Source: Armatimonadota bacterium (GTDB taxonomy: Bacteria; Armatimonadota; Fimbriimonadia; Fimbriimonadales; Fimbriimonadaceae). From it: a DNA stretch of 64,000 bases. Positions 43,044-51,485 of this stretch are shown piece after piece. Numbering within the stretch: the first letter of the stretch is position 1; each line of letters opens with the position of its first letter. The DNA lies in the NCBI GenBank assembly GCA_018268355.1, contig JAFDWR010000004.1:434404-498403 (forward strand). Reading direction: 5' to 3'. Below the pieces are notes generated by a model. It saw only the letters and a list, made by a program, of their open reading frames with translations. It made no database searches and had not been told where the DNA came from. The translations under genes and the position numbers were made by a program.

Positions 43044-43795
43044 AGTCCATTGCCGAGCTTGCCGAGCGGGTGCGGCTCACGGATCGGGTGCAGACCCATC
43101 CTATGGGTTCGCGGTTCCTGGAAGGCAGCCCCGAAGCCTGGGATTTCAGTGCTTTGCCCACCGTTTTGATCGCCTATCCCGCCGACCAGGTGGTCACCGT
43201 CAGCACCCACCTCTCGCTCGACGAGATTCAGTCCGAACTGAACCGAACCGGGCAGTGGATCCCGTTCGTGCCCGGGGTCGCGACCGGCTTGCCCGACCAC
43301 GCGAGCCTGCGCGGGTTCCTGGATACGCGACTGCCACATCCGGCGGTTGGCACCTTCGGCAGTTGGCGCGACTGGGTGCTCGGGGCGACGGTGGTCCTGG
43401 CGAGCGGCGAGGTGGTGAAGAGCGGGTGCCGTGCGGTGAAAAGCGTGGCCGGGTTTGACCTCCACAAGCTGGTCCTCGGGGCGCGGGGCAAGCTGGGGAT
43501 CATCACCGAGGTCCACCTGCGAACCTGGCCCCTCGCGAGCCGCGTTGAAGGCGAATCCCGTACCGCGCCCCACGGCCTTTGGGTGGCGCAGTGCCCCTTT
43601 TCGCGGGTTGATGCGTGGCGCGAGGCTCTTGGCGACCGCTGCCTTGAGCACGACGCGCTGTCGGGGCAGTTTTGGGGCACGGGCGAGGTGCCGGCGGGCG
43701 CAGATTGGGTTTGGCACGAGGGTCAGCCGCTGCCCGAAGACCGCTGGACGAGGCGCGCCCTGGAGCTGTTCGATCCAACGGGCAAGCTGAACTAG
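43040..43795 (+). CDS. glcE: GlcE-like FAD-binding subunit
   Basis: A 251-residue FAD-binding PCMH domain protein from GTG 43040, fused to the glcD stop as GTGA. It shows TVLIAYPADQVVTVSTHL, FVPGVATGLPDHASLRGFLD and WRDWVLGATVVLASGEVVKSG (about 107-129). KSVAGFDLHKLVLGARGKLGIITEV is the diagnostic block (about 135-159). It is shorter than E. coli GlcE (about 350), mainly through a reduced C-terminus. The iron-sulfur subunit GlcF is missing from this locus. Confidence 0.85.
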   Translation: MKSIAELAERVRLTDRVQTHPMGSRFLEGSPEAWDFSALPTVLIAYPADQVVTVSTHLSLDEIQSELNRTGQWIPFVPGVATGLPDHASLRGFLDTRLPHPAVGTFGSWRDWVLGATVVLASGEVVKSGCRAVKSVAGFDLHKLVLGARGKLGIITEVHLRTWPLASRVEGESRTAPHGLWVAQCPFSRVDAWREALGDRCLEHDALSGQFWGTGEVPAGADWVWHEGQPLPEDRWTRRALELFDPTGKLN

Positions 43796-44562
43796 CCGCG
43801 ATCCCGTTCGAGGATGCGCTGCCAGATCGCGTCGATGGCCTTTTGCAGCTCGGGCTTCGACTGGGCTCGAATCCAATCGAGGTACGGCTTGCACGCCCGC
43901 CCCATGATCAGGATGTCCTGTTCGGCCATGCGCCGGACGATGGGATCGGGATCGAGGAGCTTGGTTGCTTGGCAGATCGGCCGGACGCCAGGGGTGAGCA
44001 GGTGGCCGCGGTCAAAGGTGTAGAGCTTCCAGTTCTTGCCTACGGGTTCGAAGACCAGCGAGACTTCGACCCAGCCACTATCGCCGCCCTTCGGCTTCAC
44101 CGGGCTGCGGAGGGTGAATCGCTTCTTGTTGCCCTCGGCCTTGACCTTGATTTCGCCCGGGCTGAAGGCAAACATGCCGTCGGTGACGAGCTCCTGGGTG
44201 AATTGCAAAGCGAGCTTGGTGGCAACGGGCAGCCGCGAGCTGGGGATGTTCTGGACTGCCTTGCCGAGCCAATAGCGCATCGCGTCGAGGCCGTTGAGCA
44301 TTGCGACCTTGCCCGCCTTGTTGACGAGCATGATGTTGTTCTGGCCGAGCGGGGGGACGGGCTGGCGCTGCATCGGATACTTTTGGAAGTTGAGCCGGAA
44401 GGCCTCGACGCCGGGCTGGATCGTCTTCAGCTCGGGGCAATTCAGGGGCGCCGCCAGCGGCAACATGGCCGCCTGATCCTTGAACTGGCCCTTCAACCAA
44501 GCGTTGAGGGTGTCTTGGCTGGTGGGACCGAGCAAGAGGGTCGAGAACGCGAAAGCAAGCAT
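43792..44562 (-). CDS. Hypothetical secreted protein
   Basis: A 256-residue protein with a signal-like N-terminus (MLAFAFSTLLLGPTSQ). The mature part mixes helices and a strand-rich centre (RFTLRSPVKPKGGDSGWVEVSLVFEP, about 165-190). The helical C-terminus contains DPDPIVRRMAEQDILIMGRACKPYLDW, reminiscent of HEAT-like repeats (about 205-231). No family is recognised. Convergent with glcE (4-base overlap) and divergent from ileS. Confidence 0.65.
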   Translation of the reverse strand: MLAFAFSTLLLGPTSQDTLNAWLKGQFKDQAAMLPLAAPLNCPELKTIQPGVEAFRLNFQKYPMQRQPVPPLGQNNIMLVNKAGKVAMLNGLDAMRYWLGKAVQNIPSSRLPVATKLALQFTQELVTDGMFAFSPGEIKVKAEGNKKRFTLRSPVKPKGGDSGWVEVSLVFEPVGKNWKLYTFDRGHLLTPGVRPICQATKLLDPDPIVRRMAEQDILIMGRACKPYLDWIRAQSKPELQKAIDAIWQRILERDRG

Positions 44563-44629
44563 GGCCTAACCTACAGACGGGCGGGACTCGGGTTCGGCAC
44601 GAGGCCGGGGGGTAAAATGCGGTTCTCCC

Positions 44630-47425
44630 ATGGACTTCCGCGCGACTCTGAACCTGCCGGACCCTAATTTTGGCCTCCCTATGCGGGCCAACCTGCCCAC
44701 GCTTGAACCCAAGATTCAAGAGGGTTGGAACAAGGCGTCCACCTACAAGCGCATCCAGTCCATTCGAGGTTCTTCGCCGAGGTTCCTGCTTCACGACGGC
44801 CCGCCTTACACGAACTCGGCGATCCACATCGGCACCGCGCTCAACAAGATGCTCAAGGACTTCACGGTCAAGAGCCGCCTGTTGATGGGTTACCGAACGC
44901 CGTACGTCCCCGGTTTTGACAACCACGGACTGCCGATCGAGCAGTCGGTGATGAAGAAATTTGCCGAGAAGAAGATCCGGCCGACGACGGTTGAGCTGCG
45001 CCAGGCTTGCCGCGCCCATGCCCAGGAGTTCATCGAGCTCCAATCCAAGCAGTTCCAGCGCCTAGGCGTCTTCGGTCACTGGGATCAGCCCTACCGAACG
45101 ATGGACTACCGTTTCGAGGCCGAGATCCTGCGCGTCTTTAAGGCCCTCGTCGAGGGTGGCTACATCTACAAGGGTCTGCGCCCGACGCTTTGGTCGCCGA
45201 CGAGCCAGACCGCGCTTGCCGACACCGAGATCATCTACCACGAGGTCACGAGCAAGGCGATCCACGTCCGGTTCCCGCTGCGCGAGGCCAAGCACCATTG
45301 GGACCGCGGGCTCGAGAACGTTTACACGATCATCTGGACGACGACCCCCTGGACGATCCCCGCGAACCTCGCGGTGGCCTTCCACCCTGAAGCAACCTAC
45401 GCGGTGGTTCGGGTCGGTGGTGACCACTACGTCATCGCCAAGGACCTCGTCGAGAAGGTCGGCGCGACCCTCGGTTGGACGAACGCCGAAATCGTTGCCG
45501 AGCACCCGGGCAAGACCTTTGAGCACAGCCGATTTGGCCACCCGATCTTCGATCGCGATAGCCTTGGCGTCGTTGCCGACTACGTGACGATGGAAGACGG
45601 CACCGGAGTCGTTCACACCGCTCCCGGACATGGCCGCGACGACTTCTACACCGGTCAGCGATACGACCTGCCGGTGCTCACGCCGGTGGATGCGCGAGGC
45701 GTCCTCACCAACGACGCGGGCGAGTTCGCGGGCGTTTCGTACAAGGAGTGCGACACCGTGGTCGTGAATCGACTGCGCGAGGTCGGTGCGCTCCTCCACG
45801 AAGCCGACTTCCTGCACAAGTATCCCCACGCCGAGCGCGACGACAAGCCGGTCATCTTCCGCGCCACCGAGCAATGGTTCTTTGGCCTTGACCGCCACGG
45901 CCTGCGCGAGAGCATCCTCAACCAGATCCCCGAGGTCACGTGGCTGCCGGAATCGGGTCAGGCGCGCATCGAGTCGATGATCCGCAATCGGCCCGACTGG
46001 TGCATCTCGCGTCAGCGCCCATGGGGCGTTGGCATCCCGATCTTCTATGGCAAGAAATCGCGCGTGCCTGTGCTTGATCCGGTTGCGATTGAGTGCGTGG
46101 CCAACCTCGTGGAGCACGAGGGCTCGGACGCGTGGTTCGAGGCCGACCCGGCCGACATCCTGCCGCATGGCTACGTTCACCCCGACACGGGCGAAACCGA
46201 GTTCGAGAAGGAAACCGACGTCCTCGACGTCTGGTTCGACAGCGGTTCGACGTGGTACGTCGTGCTTGCGAGCGGGGCCAACTCCATTTGGACCGAAGAG
46301 GTGCCTGCCGACCTCTATCTGGAAGGTTCGGACCAACACCGTGGCTGGTTCAACTCGTCGCTGCTGATCTCATCGGCGATGACCGGCAACCCGCCCTACA
46401 AGGCGGTCCTCACCCACGGCTTTATCACCGACGAGAAGGGCCAGAAGATGAGCAAGCGGCTCGGTAACGTCGTCGATCCGGTGGTCGCTTCGGACCAACA
46501 TGGCGCCGACGTCATTCGCTACTGGGCGTCGACGATCGACTACACCAACGATGCGCCTTGCTCGGAGTCGCTGATTAAGAACGCGGGTGACCACTATCGC
46601 CGCGTTCGCAACACCCTGCGGTTCCTCATGGCGAACGTTGAGGGCTTTTCGGGCGACTTCAGCGTGGCCGGTGTGCGCGCGGGCGGGCTGTTGCCAATCG
46701 ACGAATGGCTCGTCGAGCAGGTCGACATGCTCGCGGTGGACGTTGCCGACGCCTATGGCCGGTACGACTTCGACCAGGCACTGCGGTCGGTCCATGACTT
46801 CTGCGTCAACGAGCTTTCCAAGTTCTACATTGATGCGATCAAGGACCGGATGTATTGCAACGCGAAGGACGATCCGTCGCGGCGGTCGGGTCAGCTCGCC
46901 TGCCTTTTCGCCCTTGTCCAGCTCACCAAACTCGTCGCGCCGGTGCTTTGTCACACGGCAGAAGAGGTTTGGGACTTGATGGTCCAAAACGGGTTTGTCC
47001 GCGACAATGAAGCGCATTCGATCTTCGCGGAGACGTTTGACCTGCCGGATGATGACCGGATGGAGTCGATCCGGGCGAGCGCGCTGCAGACCTCGTTTGC
47101 GACCCTTCTCGGGGTGCGGTCGAACATCTTTGCCGCGTTCGAGGCATGGAAGGCCGAGGCCGACGTGAAGGACAGCCAAGACGTTTGCGTGACGATCTAC
47201 GAGGACCAAGCAACGGTGGATGAGCTCAGCCGCTTTGACCCGTATGAGCTCGCCAATTTCCTCAAGATGAGCTGGTTTGAGTTACGCGTGGCCGATGAGG
47301 ATGCGTATACCTTTGAAAAGAGTGAGTTTTTGAAGTGCGAGCGGAGCCGACTCCGCCGCCCCGACGTTGAAATGGTCGGCGAACACGCACTCTCGCGGCG
47401 CGATCGAGCCGTTTTGAACCTCTGA
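44630..47425 (+). CDS. ileS: Isoleucyl-tRNA synthetase
   Basis: A 931-residue class Ia synthetase. The HIGH motif appears as HIGT at 66-69 and KMSKS as KMSKR at 606-610. The CP1 editing domain contains IIWTTTPWTIPANLAV and GTGVVHTAPGHGRDDF; WFDSGSTWY lies before the second motif. The anticodon-binding helices follow. The C-terminal zinc module that ends many bacterial IleRS proteins is degenerate: only one Cys remains in KCERSRLRRPD. The stop overlaps the lspA start (TGATG). Confidence 0.97.
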   Translation: MDFRATLNLPDPNFGLPMRANLPTLEPKIQEGWNKASTYKRIQSIRGSSPRFLLHDGPPYTNSAIHIGTALNKMLKDFTVKSRLLMGYRTPYVPGFDNHGLPIEQSVMKKFAEKKIRPTTVELRQACRAHAQEFIELQSKQFQRLGVFGHWDQPYRTMDYRFEAEILRVFKALVEGGYIYKGLRPTLWSPTSQTALADTEIIYHEVTSKAIHVRFPLREAKHHWDRGLENVYTIIWTTTPWTIPANLAVAFHPEATYAVVRVGGDHYVIAKDLVEKVGATLGWTNAEIVAEHPGKTFEHSRFGHPIFDRDSLGVVADYVTMEDGTGVVHTAPGHGRDDFYTGQRYDLPVLTPVDARGVLTNDAGEFAGVSYKECDTVVVNRLREVGALLHEADFLHKYPHAERDDKPVIFRATEQWFFGLDRHGLRESILNQIPEVTWLPESGQARIESMIRNRPDWCISRQRPWGVGIPIFYGKKSRVPVLDPVAIECVANLVEHEGSDAWFEADPADILPHGYVHPDTGETEFEKETDVLDVWFDSGSTWYVVLASGANSIWTEEVPADLYLEGSDQHRGWFNSSLLISSAMTGNPPYKAVLTHGFITDEKGQKMSKRLGNVVDPVVASDQHGADVIRYWASTIDYTNDAPCSESLIKNAGDHYRRVRNTLRFLMANVEGFSGDFSVAGVRAGGLLPIDEWLVEQVDMLAVDVADAYGRYDFDQALRSVHDFCVNELSKFYIDAIKDRMYCNAKDDPSRRSGQLACLFALVQLTKLVAPVLCHTAEEVWDLMVQNGFVRDNEAHSIFAETFDLPDDDRMESIRASALQTSFATLLGVRSNIFAAFEAWKAEADVKDSQDVCVTIYEDQATVDELSRFDPYELANFLKMSWFELRVADEDAYTFEKSEFLKCERSRLRRPDVEMVGEHALSRRDRAVLNL

Positions 47426-47928
47426 TGAATCGACGACTGCTCTTCTGGAGCCTCTTTCTCGGTGGCGTTCTGCTCGACCAGATCATCAAGATCTGGGCGC
47501 GTGGGGCAATGCCTCCGGGTGGCTCGCTCGGCGGGAAGCCGTTCCCTGGCTTCTTTGAATTCACGCTTGTCTTCAACGAGGGCGTCGCTTTTGGCCGGAT
47601 GCAGGGCTACGGCTACCTGATGGCCCCGATCGCGATTGCGATTGCCGGCGTTGCCGCTTGGTGGAGCTGGAAGAACCCTCAGGACCCGAAATGGCACCAC
47701 ACGACGGCGGCCCTTTTGGCGGCGGGTGCGGTGGGCAATCTTATCGACCGGCTGCTGTTCAAGAAGGTGACCGACATGTTCCACGCGCGGTTCATCAACT
47801 TCCCGGTGTTCAACCTCGCGGACGTGTTGATTTCGGTCGCGGCGGGAATGCTCTTTCTCACCTGGTTGCTCGAGGCGATCCGCGAGCGAAAGGCGGCGGT
47901 GAACCCCGACTCTGCGCCCGAAGTTTAG
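47425..47928 (+). CDS. lspA: Lipoprotein signal peptidase (signal peptidase II)
   Basis: A 167-residue inner-membrane aspartyl protease that cuts prolipoproteins before the lipid-modified Cys. Four membrane helices are visible. The catalytic Asp residues sit in GAVGNLIDRLLF and VFNLADVLIS, and FNEGVAFGRM is the conserved first loop. Co-translated with ileS (TGATG overlap), a classic arrangement. The window encodes several lipoproteins it could process (4949, 12224, 52624 and 60427 genes). Confidence 0.96.
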   Translation: MNRRLLFWSLFLGGVLLDQIIKIWARGAMPPGGSLGGKPFPGFFEFTLVFNEGVAFGRMQGYGYLMAPIAIAIAGVAAWWSWKNPQDPKWHHTTAALLAAGAVGNLIDRLLFKKVTDMFHARFINFPVFNLADVLISVAAGMLFLTWLLEAIRERKAAVNPDSAPEV

Positions 47929-48587
47929 TTGACCTCGGCGGGCTGGACTCGCCGGATCGTGCAGAGCACGCGCACCCCTTCAGGGGTTTCCACTGCGTTC
48001 AAGGTGGCGGCGATCAAGAACTCATTGCCCTCGGCATCGAGGGCAACCGTTCCGACGTGTCCCCCCATCGCCTTGCGTTCGGGGTGGGCAAAGTAGTCGT
48101 TGCGGTGCATCGAGTGCTTCACTCGGTAGCGCTCCGGCATGAGGTCGGTGACCTGGAGCCGGGTGAGGATCTGGCTTTCATAGCCAAAGAGGTCGATCGC
48201 GGCAGTGTTGCCGAGCAGGATCCGGCCCGTCCGGTCCACCACGATCATGGGGTCGGGCGCGGCATCGATGAGGGTTTGAAAGAGTTTGCGGTCGCTTTCG
48301 ACCTCGTCTAGCCTTGCCCGAAGGGCCACGTTGGCTTCTTGAAGGTCGGCGAGGGTTTGGTCCGATTCCGCGCGCAGGTAGTTCGCCACGAGCTCGGTTC
48401 GGTTGAGGGGCCCGAGCTTCACGCGAATTCGGCCCCAATAGGTCCCGACCGTCGCGAGGCTGATCGCGAGTCGGTGTGAGATCGCGTTATCGGTCAGACC
48501 TTGGGCAGCAAGGCGAATGATCTGCTCCTCGCGCGTGCTCAGCGGCTGAGGCATGCGGGTTTGGGGATAGAACTCGGCCACGGTCAT
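47925..48587 (-). CDS. LuxR-type HTH protein with C-terminal PAS domain
   Basis: A 220-residue regulator with an unusual order. The LuxR-type helix-turn-helix is at the N-terminus (PLSTREEQIIRLAAQGLTDNAISHRL, then SLATVGTYWGRIRVKLG, about 14-58). A short coiled coil (about 70-98) follows. A PAS domain occupies about 100-215 (LIDAAPDPMIVVDRTGRILLGNTAA). It lacks a receiver domain. The first 52 codons lie inside the 271-bp repeat copy A, and a truncated second copy of the gene sits 2,376 bases to the right. Confidence 0.85.
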   Translation of the reverse strand: MTVAEFYPQTRMPQPLSTREEQIIRLAAQGLTDNAISHRLAISLATVGTYWGRIRVKLGPLNRTELVANYLRAESDQTLADLQEANVALRARLDEVESDRKLFQTLIDAAPDPMIVVDRTGRILLGNTAAIDLFGYESQILTRLQVTDLMPERYRVKHSMHRNDYFAHPERKAMGGHVGTVALDAEGNEFLIAATLNAVETPEGVRVLCTIRRVQPAEVN

Positions 48588-48701
48588 CTCTATGATATCG
48601 TTTTACCGAGATCTCCATCATGCACCCCTATCTGATTCCCGGCTTGTCTAGCGGACCCGCTGTTCTTCGGCACCTGGTGGCCCTTGTCTCTCCCGACCAA
48701 C
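48431..48701. repeat. 271-bp direct repeat, copy A
   Basis: Identical by eye to 50807-51077 except at four bases. It spans the first 52 codons of the luxR-type gene, the 32-bp divergent gap and the first 27 codons of a dinB-type gene. Copy A keeps the intact luxR start; its dinB part is cut off. The two copies bracket a 2,105-bp segment (48702-50806). Confidence 0.92.
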
Positions 48702-48724
48702 AGTCCTTTCATCCTGGAAAGTAG
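48620..48724 (+). pseudogene. Truncated 5' copy of the dinB-like gene
   Basis: The first 27 codons match the DinB-like gene at 50996 (MHPYLIPGLSSGPAVLRHL and onward). The frame then leaves the repeat and stops after 34 residues. A C replaces G in the upstream GGAG, weakening the ribosome-binding site. This is a broken remnant created by the duplication and insertion. Confidence 0.85.
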
Positions 48725-49055
48725 GCCTCGAGGTCGGTTCAGCCTTGACGGTCGCCTGTTTGGCCCAAGAGGTAGTCAAGACGCTCCAGATCAAATGCAC
48801 CAACTTGGGGGACGAAACCGTTGAACTTCTCTACCGCAAGAGATTGGTACACCGGGTTCGAAAATTCCAGTAGGCGCACCGGACGCGGTCTACACGACTT
48901 GGTCGTTCGACGACGATGGGATGGGATTTTGTCGCTACCGACAGATAAGGACGGCAGAATAGAAATTCCATCTGGTCGCAAGGAAGTAGGGGGGGGCGCG
49001 GATCTCTTTGGTAGGGAACAAACTCCGCCGGCCCCCACGTACGCTTTGCGAACAC
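48702..49055. other. Left non-coding part of the inserted segment
   Basis: 354 bases between the repeat end and the peptidase start. A G9 run (about 48989-48998) precedes CGCGG. It contains no gene I can support and no transposase remnant, terminal inverted repeat or attachment core that I recognise. It probably carries the peptidase promoter. Confidence 0.55.
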
Positions 49056-50738
49056 ATGAGCCTCGCCTATCTTGCAATCGCGTTCGTGGGGCAAAGCGCA
49101 GCCCCAACAGATTCATACGAATACACCGTTCGGCCCGGACCCAACGGCGCGTTGCACGTTCGGCTGGCGTTTCGCGGGTCTGCAAGCGGAAAGACCGTAC
49201 TTGAACTCCCGGACGGATATGGCGACGCCCAGGAGTTTTACAAAGGGATCCAGCGCCTAGAAGTTGGCGAAGCCAAGGTCGAATCTAGCCCCCAAACTCC
49301 CGCCCAAAGGGTTCTCGTGCACGCTCCAAAAGCCCAACTGGTGGTCGAGTACGACCTCGTCCAATCGGCCCCCGGTGACCCAGATGCTGCAGCACGTTAC
49401 CAGTTCACCTACCAACCGACCTACTTGCATTCGTTGGGCTATGCGATGTGGGTTCATCCAAAGTGGACCGGCACGTCGAAAGCGCAATTCACAATTCGTT
49501 GGGAAGCCTTCCCAACTGGTTGGCAAATTGCAAACAGTCATGGCGAGGGCAAAGCGGTTCAGTCCTTTCGCTGTCCGCCGGACGAATTGCTCCACGGGAT
49601 CTACGTCGGCGGCGACTTCCGAATCCATCGGCTCCCTTCAAATGGAGGCACAATCATCGTCGCCACGAGGGGCCAGTGGGGGTTTTCAGACCCTGATTTC
49701 GCCACCCGCATAAGAAAAACGATCGAAGCGACCCGCAAGTTTTGGAACGACTACAGCGCTCCCTACTACCTCGTCTCGATCCTCCCGTTGAAAACGGATC
49801 CGAACAGCAGCACTTTGGGTGGAACGGGATTGACGAACTCGTTCTCTTTGATGGGCACGACGAACATGGACATTGATTCGATGACCAATATTGTCTCCCA
49901 CGATTACTTTCACAACTGGAATACGCCCAAGCTCGGAACGCTGCCGGAGCCCCAGATCGAGATGTATTGGTTCTCCGAGGGATTCACAGACTTTTTCTGC
50001 CGCTGGATCGCGCTTAAAGAGGGGAATCTATCGCTATCGGCTTACATGCACGGTTGGAACGACTTTGCAAAGTCCTACTACCTCTCGCCGAAGAAAAACC
50101 TAAACGGCGCACAGGTCGAGAAGGATTTTTGGGAAGACTATGAAACCCAGCGCCAGCCGTACCTTCGAGGCTATCTCCTCGCTTCGATCTGGAACGACGA
50201 AATTGTTCGACGCACCAACGGCGCGCAGAACCTGGGAAGTGTGATGCTTCGACTTCGTGACCGCAATGCGAACGGTCAGGCAAGGCTAGATGTCGGCGCA
50301 GTCGATCGACTTATGAAGCCGCTCCTGGGTCGAAGCATCCTGCCCGAGATCCAGTCGATCATTCGAGACGGGAAGAACATCGTCCTGCCGCAGACGTTCC
50401 AGCTCTCGGTCGCGAAGATCACCCGGTCTCCAGCAAATCGTTACGACCTTGGCTTCGACTTCGCCGCCACCAAGAAGGACAAAAAGATTTCAGGACTCGA
50501 CCCAAACTCCAATGCGTATGCTGCAGGCTTGCGGGAAGGTCAGGTGGTCGTGAGTCGCAAACCGATCTGGGTCGGTAACCCAGACAAAGAAGTGGAGCTC
50601 ATGGTCGAAGTCGGGACGGAGCAAAAGACGATCAAGTTCTTCCCTGCCAAGCCGACCGGCGAATTCTATCCGCAGCTCCAGTGGAACGAAAGCGATAAGC
50701 AGAAGATTTTGCGCCGAATATTGGGGTCAAAGGCCTGA
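49056..50738 (+). CDS. M61-type (glycyl aminopeptidase-like) peptidase with PDZ domain
   Basis: A 560-residue secreted protein from ATG 49056; the signal is MSLAYLAIAFVGQSAA. An N-terminal beta-domain precedes the metallopeptidase core. The zinc motif is SHDYFHNWN (His282, His286) and the third ligand Glu308 is in WFSEGFTDFF. The catalytic Glu of HExxH is Asp283, so activity may be weak or absent. A C-terminal PDZ-like domain (about 450-550) includes SGLDPNSNAYAAGLREGQVVV. The gene fills the 2.1-kb insertion between the 271-bp repeats. No relatives are adjacent. Confidence 0.8.
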   Translation: MSLAYLAIAFVGQSAAPTDSYEYTVRPGPNGALHVRLAFRGSASGKTVLELPDGYGDAQEFYKGIQRLEVGEAKVESSPQTPAQRVLVHAPKAQLVVEYDLVQSAPGDPDAAARYQFTYQPTYLHSLGYAMWVHPKWTGTSKAQFTIRWEAFPTGWQIANSHGEGKAVQSFRCPPDELLHGIYVGGDFRIHRLPSNGGTIIVATRGQWGFSDPDFATRIRKTIEATRKFWNDYSAPYYLVSILPLKTDPNSSTLGGTGLTNSFSLMGTTNMDIDSMTNIVSHDYFHNWNTPKLGTLPEPQIEMYWFSEGFTDFFCRWIALKEGNLSLSAYMHGWNDFAKSYYLSPKKNLNGAQVEKDFWEDYETQRQPYLRGYLLASIWNDEIVRRTNGAQNLGSVMLRLRDRNANGQARLDVGAVDRLMKPLLGRSILPEIQSIIRDGKNIVLPQTFQLSVAKITRSPANRYDLGFDFAATKKDKKISGLDPNSNAYAAGLREGQVVVSRKPIWVGNPDKEVELMVEVGTEQKTIKFFPAKPTGEFYPQLQWNESDKQKILRRILGSKA

Positions 50739-50957
50739 GGATTCAAGCATTCGATGGGCGGCGCTTGCGGCTTGCCTAAACCTTCGTGATGATCCGCTTC
50801 TCGAGTGGCCCCAATAGGTCCCGACCGTCGCGAGGCTGATCGCGAGTCGGTGTGAGATCGCGTTATCGGTCAGTCCTTGGGCAGCAAGGCGAATGATCTG
50901 CTCCTCGCGCGTGCTCAGCGGCTGAGGCATGCGGGTTTGGGGATAGAACTCGGCCAC
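50727..50957 (-). pseudogene. Truncated copy of the luxR-type gene
   Basis: Matches the first 50 or so residues of the luxR/PAS gene up to VGTYWG, then runs into unrelated sequence, losing the end of the recognition helix and the whole PAS domain. The original start codon, equivalent to 50963, is changed from ATG to ACG, so only an in-frame GTG at 50957 remains. Its end overlaps the peptidase stop region. Confidence 0.85.
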
Positions 50958-51077
50958 GGTCGTCTCTATGATATCGTTTTACGGAGATCTCCATCATGCA
51001 CCCCTATCTGATTCCCGGCTTGTCGAGCGGACCCGCTGTTCTTCGGCACCTGGTGGCCCTTGTCTCTCCCGACCAAC
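50807..51077. repeat. 271-bp direct repeat, copy B
   Basis: Second copy of the repeat at 48431-48701, same orientation, offset 2,376 bases. Copy B keeps the intact dinB start, while its luxR part is truncated and start-less. A palindrome GGAGATCTCC (50986-50995) just before the dinB ATG contains its ribosome-binding site; copy A has CGAGATCTCC. Confidence 0.92.
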
Positions 51078-51478
51078 TCGACGTTCCGACCCATCCCGGC
51101 CGGTTCACGGTGCGGGAGGTGGTGGCGCACCTTGCGGACTGGGAGCCGATCCTTCGCGCCCGGGTGGAAGGGAGCGCAGAGGTGGATGGCTTCGCGGTGG
51201 TCCCGCTTGATGAAGAGGTGCGCGCAGCCGAGCAGCGGTATGGTGAGTGGGACGTCGACGAAGCGCTTGCAAAGTTCGCGCGCGAACGTGCGGTAACGCT
51301 GGAAAGGCTCCAACAAATTCCCGAACCGGCATGGTCCCACGTGGCGAATCACCCCGAGCGAGGCCCCCTCTCCACCGCCGATCTTGCCTGGGTGATCGTC
51401 GGTCACGACAACTACCACCTAGTTCAAATGGCCCAGTTCCTCGATTTGATCGAAGTGGCCCCGACCGCGACCCGTTAA
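50996..51478 (+). CDS. DinB-like four-helix protein
   Basis: A 160-residue DinB/YfiT-type protein. The metal-ligand histidines fit the family: one in VREVVAHLADWEPIL (helix 2) and two near VIVGHDNYHLVQMAQFLDLI (C-terminal helix). Enzymatic role is unknown; relatives are thiol transferases or hydrolases. Its first 27 codons lie in repeat copy B. GGAG in the upstream palindrome gives the ribosome-binding site. Followed 7 bases later by the solenoid protein gene. Confidence 0.82.
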   Translation: MHPYLIPGLSSGPAVLRHLVALVSPDQLDVPTHPGRFTVREVVAHLADWEPILRARVEGSAEVDGFAVVPLDEEVRAAEQRYGEWDVDEALAKFARERAVTLERLQQIPEPAWSHVANHPERGPLSTADLAWVIVGHDNYHLVQMAQFLDLIEVAPTATR

Positions 51479-51485
51479 GACCAAC

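Noticed and set aside
44563-44629. T-box leader in front of ileS
   Set aside because: The gap is 67 bases and lacks the T-box sequence and stems.
48739-49185. 148-codon minus-strand frame in the left part of the inserted segment
   Set aside because: Overlaps the start of the peptidase gene in antisense and has no recognisable domain, signal or start context. It could be a decayed remnant but I cannot support it.
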